Origin: DTU089 sp002440045
GTDB lineage: Bacteria; Bacillota; Clostridia; Oscillospirales; Acutalibacteraceae
Assembly: GCA_937885695.1 (NCBI GenBank)
Contig: CALABP010000064.1
Coordinates: 1 to 17,937, forward strand
DNA: 17,937 nucleotides
Direction: 5' to 3'
Shown: positions 13,442-17,937 of the stretch, piece after piece
How the letters are laid out: each line of letters starts with the position of its first letter
Position numbering within the stretch: position 1 is the stretch's first letter
Notes under the pieces: model-generated
Database searches by the model: none
Seen by the model: only the letters and a program-made list of their open reading frames with translations
Told to the model about the DNA's origin: nothing
Position numbers and translations under genes: made by a program

Positions 13442-15253
13442 TCAGTTGGGAAATTTAACGACCACGCCGACAGAGTTACCGCCGCCGTATTCCGAAATAT
13501 TCTGAAGGTCAACGTCAGTTGAAACGGAGCGGCCCGCTATTACATAGCCGCCGTCAGCGCCGAGACAAACCGCAGAAGCCGCGTCGTCCTTTTTGCCGCC
13601 GAAGGAGCGCGCCCACAAAAGCTCGCAGCGCTTGTCAAAGCCCGCTATAACAATATCGTCGCCGCCGCGCGTTGTAACGCCTTTAAGGTCGCGCGTTGAA
13701 GAGTTTGTGTAGCCCACTGCGACTACTGTGCCGTCGGGCATTTCAACAAGGTCCTCAAAGCGCTCGGTGTTCTGCCCTCTGAAAGCGGAAGAACCGATAA
13801 CCTCAAGCGCGGTGTTATATTTGATGATATATGCGTCGTATTCGCCCCTTGCGGAAAGGTCGCCCGAGAAGAAGCTTGAATTGTCCGACGAATCCGCGGA
13901 ATTTGAACGGCCCGAAATGAACAGACTGCCGTCGGAGGACGCCATAATTGCGTTGAAGCTTTCAACGCCGCTGCCCGCAACGGGTGAAACGGAAACATAT
14001 TTGCCGTCGGAAGAGAATTTAACAATGCCTGCGTCGGCTTTTCCTTTAGAAGTGAAAAGCTCGCCCGAATAAAAGCTGCCGACTGCATAAATATTGCCGT
14101 CCTTGCCGATTGCAACGTCGTTTAAAACGTCCTGATTTCCGCCTATAAAGTTTTTGAAAACAAGCTCGCCGGAGCTTGAATATTTTGCTATCGAGGCGCG
14201 CGACTGAAGCTCTGCCCCGCCGAAGCCCTTTGCGTCGCGGTCGTTTGTGCCGACAGAGCCGACTGCGACAACGCCGCCGTCCGAAGTGACCGCAATGCCG
14301 TTGAACATATCAACGGTGCTTGTTCCGAATTTCTTTATCCAAAGCCTTTCGCCGTCAGAAGAGAATTTTGCAACGAAAGCGTCATAAAAGCCGTAGCCGT
14401 TTGTGCCCTCAACGTTTTTGCCGTAGCCCGCGGCATAGAAAGAGCCGTCCGAAGCGGGCGCAAGAGAAGTAACGACAAACACGCCGTTTGTGTTGCCCAC
14501 AGCTTTTTCCCACACGATTTTGCCCGTAACATCTGTCTTTGCAAGCACGGTGTAGGGAGTGACAAGCGCCGAGTCTTTAAACTGCGAAAAGTTGCCGTCG
14601 GTCGAGTTTGTGACGTTTGCCGTTATATATGACTTGTCAGAAGTAAGAATAACGTCCGAAACATAGTCAACCTGCGTGCCGCCGCGCGTGTATTTCCACT
14701 CGGTTTTGGCAGGCTCAATGTCAGCGGTCGGGCCGACGGTTATGTCGATAATTGTCGTTATAACATTGCCGCTTTCGTCAACGCCCGTGTTGCCCTTGCC
14801 GTCGGTCACGACAATAGCCGTCGAGCCTATAACCTCGCCCGGTGCGCGCGACTCTTCGGGGCGGACTACCTTTGTTTCGTAAGACGTGTTGCCGTTTTCG
14901 TCGGTAACGGGAACTGTAATTACCATATCACGGTATTTGACGGTTGTAACGGGGTTGCCGTCTTTGTCGAGAACAGGGTTGCCGTCCTTGTCAAGCACGG
15001 TTACGATTTCGGTTTCGGGAATGACCGTGACGGGCGTGCCGTCGGGGTTTGTAATCTCAACGCCGTTTTCGTCGGTAACGCGGACGGGCTTCGGCTTGCC
15101 TTTTGAAGCGACAAGCACCGCCGTAACCACTGCCGCGACAACAAGAATAACCGCCACGGGTATGATGATGTAAAGCAGCTTTTTCTGCTTGCTGCCGTCG
15201 TTTTTATTGTTTTTCTTTACGGCGTTTTCGCCGATATTTTTATTGTTTTCCAA
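13442..15253 (-). CDS. Membrane-anchored surface beta-propeller protein
   Basis: This 603-residue protein starts with a hydrophilic Asn/Lys segment, then one membrane helix (about 26-49), then a linker (about 55-175) with repeated DxxGN units (DENGVEITNPDG, DKDGNPVLDKDGNPV, DENGNTSY, DGKGNTGVDESGN). The remaining residues (about 185-603) form repeated blades of SBBP/delta-60 type, such as DAFVAKFSSDGERLWIKKFG and SDGGVVAVG. The bulk should lie outside the cell. Ligand and role are unknown. The start is TTG (15251-15253) with GGAGG seven bases upstream; no in-frame ATG is better placed. It is first in a run with DnaD, DnaI, FucU and RecG, with only two bases before dnaD. The linker repeats may be structural or bind calcium. 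Confidence 0.8.
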   Translation of the reverse strand: MENNKNIGENAVKKNNKNDGSKQKKLLYIIIPVAVILVVAAVVTAVLVASKGKPKPVRVTDENGVEITNPDGTPVTVIPETEIVTVLDKDGNPVLDKDGNPVTTVKYRDMVITVPVTDENGNTSYETKVVRPEESRAPGEVIGSTAIVVTDGKGNTGVDESGNVITTIIDITVGPTADIEPAKTEWKYTRGGTQVDYVSDVILTSDKSYITANVTNSTDGNFSQFKDSALVTPYTVLAKTDVTGKIVWEKAVGNTNGVFVVTSLAPASDGSFYAAGYGKNVEGTNGYGFYDAFVAKFSSDGERLWIKKFGTSTVDMFNGIAVTSDGGVVAVGSVGTNDRDAKGFGGAELQSRASIAKYSSSGELVFKNFIGGNQDVLNDVAIGKDGNIYAVGSFYSGELFTSKGKADAGIVKFSSDGKYVSVSPVAGSGVESFNAIMASSDGSLFISGRSNSADSSDNSSFFSGDLSARGEYDAYIIKYNTALEVIGSSAFRGQNTERFEDLVEMPDGTVVAVGYTNSSTRDLKGVTTRGGDDIVIAGFDKRCELLWARSFGGKKDDAASAVCLGADGGYVIAGRSVSTDVDLQNISEYGGGNSVGVVVKFPN

Positions 15254-15321
15254 AGGAGCACCTCCGAAGTATTTATGTATTTATAAACAGTGAATTTGCA
15301 AATACTTATACATTATAAACT

Positions 15322-15350
15322 ATAATATCACAAGCCGCGCGATTTTTCAA
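15322..15350 (-). promoter_or_regulatory. Promoter of the propeller-dnaD-dnaI-fucU-recG run
   Basis: On the minus strand TTGAAA (15345-15350), 17 bases and TATTAT (15322-15327) give a good sigma-A match, about 70 bases before the TTG start. It may drive all five genes, as no other strong promoter was seen between them. Confidence 0.6.
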
Positions 15351-15451
15351 TCTCAAAATCTGCCTCGGCTTAAATTTCGCAAAAGTATATAAAAATGTAT
15401 ACCTGCAATTATGTAATATATATAATTTTTGCATTTTACTCAAAAAAACCA

Positions 15452-15480
15452 TTGAAAAGCGTTAGTTTATATGCTATTAT
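15452..15480 (+). promoter_or_regulatory. Promoter of the EF-G-like gene
   Basis: TTGAAA (15452-15457), 17 bases and TATTAT (15475-15480), preceded by TGC (extended -10). It uses the same hexamers and spacing as the divergent promoter at 15322-15350. The predicted leader is about 80 bases. The rest of the 15254-15568 gap is AT-rich with no gene seen. Confidence 0.65.
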
Positions 15481-15568
15481 GACAAGGTACAGTAATTATC
15501 AGGCTCATAAGAAATTGAAATTACAAATATATACAGCCGCACAAAAAACGGCTTTAGGAGGAATCAGT

Positions 15569-17611
15569 TTGAAAGCGTACACTACGGAAAACATTAGAAA
15601 CGTTGCCATCGCCGGCCACGGAGGAAGAGGTAAAACAACTCTTGCAGAAGCGATGCTTTACCTTTCAGGCTCATCCGACAGACTCGGCAGAGTAGCCGAC
15701 GGCAATACCGTTCTTGACTTTGACGCGGAGGAAAAAAGAAGAAAAGTTTCGGTATCTTCCGCTATGGCATACATTGAGTGGAATAATAAAAAGGTCAATA
15801 TAATCGACTCTCCCGGTCTTTTTGACTTTGAGGGCGGCAGAAGCGAGGCTTTAAGAGCTTGCGAAACCGCTATAGTTGTTCTTGCCGCGGGCGGCGGAGT
15901 AGACGTCGGCGCGGAAAAGGCTCTCAGAGCAGCCGGCAGAAGAGGACTTTCAAAGTTTATCGCAGTTACAAAGTGCGACGCGGAAAACGCGGATTTTTAT
16001 AAAACTCTTGACGCTCTTAAAGAGCAGTACGGCACGGCAATCTGCCCCGTTGTTGTCCCCTTTATGCAGGACGGCAAGGTCGACTGCTATGTAAACTTCC
16101 TTCAGGGCAAGGCGTTTAAATATCAGAACGGCAAGGCGACTGAGGTTCCCGTACCCGAGGACGCTGTAATATCCGGCATTCACGAGGCATTTACAGAGGC
16201 AGTTGCAACAGCCGACGACGACCTTATGATGAAATTCTTCGACGGCGAAGCATTTACGCATGACGAAATAGTTTCGGGTCTTTCAAAGGGCGTTCTTGAC
16301 GGAACGGTTGTTCCCGTTTACGCTTGCTCAGGCTATAACCTTGACGCTGTTGACCTTGTTCTTAACGGAATTACAAAGCTTGCTCCCGCACCCAAGGGCG
16401 AAGAAGGTCTTGAGTGCAGGGCGGACGCTCCGCTTGCGGCTATCTGCTTCAAGACGGTTGCCGACCCCTTCGTAGGCAAGATGTCTTTCTTTAAGGTTGT
16501 TTCGGGCAAAATCACACCCGACACGGCGGCTTATAACGCAAGAACCGAAGAAGTTGAAAAAATGGGCAAACTTATTACCGTCAGGGGTGCAAAACAGGAG
16601 GATATTTCCTGCATCACCGCCGGCGATATAGGCGTTGTTACAAAGCTTTCGGGCTTTAAAACGGGCGACACCATGTGCGACCCCAAAAACCCCGTAACCC
16701 TTAAAGGCGTTGACTTCCCGCTTCCCTGCTATGCAATGGCTGTTAACGTTGTTAAAAAAGGCGAAGAGGATAAAGTCGCTTCGGGTCTTACAAGACTTGC
16801 AGAAGAGGACGGCGCTCTTAAATTCTATACAAACAAAGAAACAAAAGAGCAGATTATCGAGGGTCTCGGCGAACAGCACCTTGACACGGTTGTTACAAGA
16901 CTTAAAAATAAATTCGGCGTTGAAGTTACCCTTACGGTACCGAAGGTAGCCTACAGAGAGACTATCCGCAAATCCGTCGATAAACAGGGACGCCACAAAA
17001 AGCAGTCGGGCGGTCACGGCCAGTTCGGCGACGTTTGGATTCGCTTTGAGCCTTATATGGGCGACGAGGACTTTGTTTTCACTTCAGACGAGGTTGTCGG
17101 CGGCGCTGTTCCGAAGAACTTCTTCCCCGCTGTTGAAAAAGGCCTCAGAGAGTGCATTGCACAGGGTCTTATCGCGGGCTATCCCATGGTCGGCATCAAG
17201 GCGGCGCTTCACGACGGTTCTTATCACCCCGTTGACTCTTCCGAAATGGCGTTCAAGACTGCCGCAAGAATAGCCTTTAAAGCGGCTATCCCCGAGGCTG
17301 CCCCCACAATTCTTGAGCCTATCGTTACGCTTAAAGCATATATCCCCGACAACGACCTCGGCGACATTATGGGCGACGTTACAAAGCGCCGCGGCAGAGT
17401 GCTCGGAATGGGCCCCGCCGAAGAGCCGAAAATGCAGGAGCTTATAGCGGAAGTTCCGAAAGCCGAAATGGGCGACTTCGCCATTACGCTTCGTTCCGTA
17501 ACAGCCGGCAGAGGCCACTTCACAACCGAGTTTGCCCGCTATGAGGACGCTCCGCAGAACATCGCCGAAAAGGTTATCGCAGAAGCGAAGCTTGAGGACG
17601 ACGAAGACTGA
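15569..17611 (+). CDS. EF-G-like translation-factor GTPase (EF-G2 type)
   Basis: The chosen start is TTG at 15569, seven bases after AGGAGG; the frame stays open further upstream but without a ribosome site. The 680-residue protein has an EF-G layout: GTPase domain, domain II, then domain IV with QSGGHGQFGDVWI and DGSYHPVDSSEMAFKTAA, and a C-terminal domain with LRSVTAGRGHF and FARYED. The G motifs differ from true EF-G: P-loop GHGGRGKT (16-23), RKVS in place of RGIT (58-61), DSPGL in place of DTPGH (80-84), and TKCD in place of NKxD (134-137). This fits the EF-G2/FusA-like paralogue group of uncertain function, not the essential EF-G. It stands alone with its own promoter and terminator. Confidence 0.9.
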   Translation: MKAYTTENIRNVAIAGHGGRGKTTLAEAMLYLSGSSDRLGRVADGNTVLDFDAEEKRRKVSVSSAMAYIEWNNKKVNIIDSPGLFDFEGGRSEALRACETAIVVLAAGGGVDVGAEKALRAAGRRGLSKFIAVTKCDAENADFYKTLDALKEQYGTAICPVVVPFMQDGKVDCYVNFLQGKAFKYQNGKATEVPVPEDAVISGIHEAFTEAVATADDDLMMKFFDGEAFTHDEIVSGLSKGVLDGTVVPVYACSGYNLDAVDLVLNGITKLAPAPKGEEGLECRADAPLAAICFKTVADPFVGKMSFFKVVSGKITPDTAAYNARTEEVEKMGKLITVRGAKQEDISCITAGDIGVVTKLSGFKTGDTMCDPKNPVTLKGVDFPLPCYAMAVNVVKKGEEDKVASGLTRLAEEDGALKFYTNKETKEQIIEGLGEQHLDTVVTRLKNKFGVEVTLTVPKVAYRETIRKSVDKQGRHKKQSGGHGQFGDVWIRFEPYMGDEDFVFTSDEVVGGAVPKNFFPAVEKGLRECIAQGLIAGYPMVGIKAALHDGSYHPVDSSEMAFKTAARIAFKAAIPEAAPTILEPIVTLKAYIPDNDLGDIMGDVTKRRGRVLGMGPAEEPKMQELIAEVPKAEMGDFAITLRSVTAGRGHFTTEFARYEDAPQNIAEKVIAEAKLEDDED

Positions 17612-17646
17612 GTTAGCTGTTAGCTATTAGCTTTTAGCTGTTAGCC
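17612..17646 (+). repeat. Heptamer array directly after the EF-G-like stop codon
   Basis: GTTAGCTGTTAGCTATTAGC and further TTAGCNN units follow the TGA immediately. They are the same heptamers as at 3916-3960 and 17861-17890. Confidence 0.8.
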
Positions 17647-17697
17647 TTAGTGACGGCGGCTTGCGTATTGTCATTTTTACATTGTTGTTTTTTTGAA

Positions 17698-17737
17698 CCC
17701 CGTAGATTGGTAAACCCGATTTACGGGGGCTTTTTTT
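17698..17737 (+). terminator. Intrinsic terminator of the EF-G-like gene
   Basis: CCCCGTAGAT (17698-17707) pairs with ATTTACGGGG (17719-17728), one G-T wobble, followed by seven T. The right arm CCGATTTACGGG also occurs in the terminator at 1707-1745. Confidence 0.9.
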
Positions 17738-17747
17738 GAGGTGAAAG

Positions 17748-17896
17748 GTAAGAGGTAAGAAGTAAGAAGTGATTATAATCCGCGTAAACGCGGAAATTTT
17801 AAGGGGAACGCTTGCGCGTTCCGCGGGCGGCAGGTTGCCGCCCCTACGGGGTAGCCTGTAGCTGCTAGCTGTTAGCTATTAGCTTTTAGCGCGCGG
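17748..17896 (+). repeat. Mosaic hairpin repeat F with two heptamer types
   Basis: TAAGAGG/TAAGAAG heptamers (17749-17769) are followed by TCCGCGTaaACGCGGA (17779-17794), GGAACGCttgcGCGTTCC (17805-17822), GGGCGGCAggtTGCCGCCC (17825-17843), CCTACGGGGTAGCCTG, then TTAGC-type heptamers (about 17858-17890) and GCGCGGC. It shows the complete module order between two different heptamer arrays. No gene is seen from 17612 to the end. Confidence 0.85.
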
Positions 17897-17937
17897 CTAA
17901 ACTATACCCATAAAATCGGACAGAGATATTTTAGTGT

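Noticed and set aside
16328..17523. Long antisense frames inside the EF-G-like gene (up to 229 codons)
   Set aside because: They mirror the codon pattern of the real gene, have no ribosome sites and no recognisable domains.

Overview
The window looks like a chromosomal segment from a low-to-mid GC Firmicute of class Clostridia, plausibly a gut Oscillospiraceae-like lineage. The reasons are a DnaD-domain protein paired with a DnaI/DnaC-type helicase loader, a DUF1836 regulator, a SpoIIQ-like M23 protein suggesting sporulation, strong AGGAGG-type Shine-Dalgarno sites with frequent TTG starts, and intergenic GC-rich hairpin repeats. No rRNA, tRNA, CRISPR array or complete transposon was seen.

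Layout. 1-152: the 3' end of a reading frame whose first 110 bases nearly duplicate the inside of the next gene. 162-1676 (+): a GH63/mannosylglycerate-hydrolase-like glycosidase. 1833-2768 (-): a membrane-anchored family 2 glycosyltransferase. 3122-3853 (-): a SpoIIQ-like M23 protein. 3916-4921: about 1 kb of mosaic hairpin repeats and heptamer arrays. 4926-6224 (-): an AAA ATPase with DUF4143, with a 32-bp-period repeat over its promoter. 6399-7245: noncoding, with a candidate small RNA on the minus strand and a long structured leader on the plus strand. 7246-8667 (+): a DUF1836 regulator and an SPFH/prohibitin-like membrane protein, adjacent and probably co-transcribed. 8679-8980: a convergent intergenic region with four parS-like 16-mers, two of them inside terminator hairpins. 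9006-15253 (-): a five-gene run (surface beta-propeller, DnaD-like, DnaI-like, FucU, RecG). 15569-17611 (+): a divergent EF-G-like GTPase. 17612-17937: heptamers, a terminator and another mosaic repeat.

How the parts work together. The minus-strand run joins replication initiation (DnaD-like and the DnaI-like loader, overlapping by 4 bp) with fork repair (RecG). A FucU-type sugar mutarotase and a membrane-anchored surface propeller sit in the same run, which is hard to explain by function. The propeller and the EF-G-like gene are read from divergent promoters with the same hexamers. The DUF1836/SPFH pair resembles a self-regulated membrane quality-control unit. The repeats show compensatory base changes between copies, so hairpin structure seems to be maintained.

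The most promising items for follow-up are the covarying hairpin mosaic, the 32-bp iterated repeat at the DUF4143 promoter, the structured leader and operator-like repeats of the DUF1836/SPFH unit, the candidate small RNA with a CCCCUCCUC segment, and the parS-like array.
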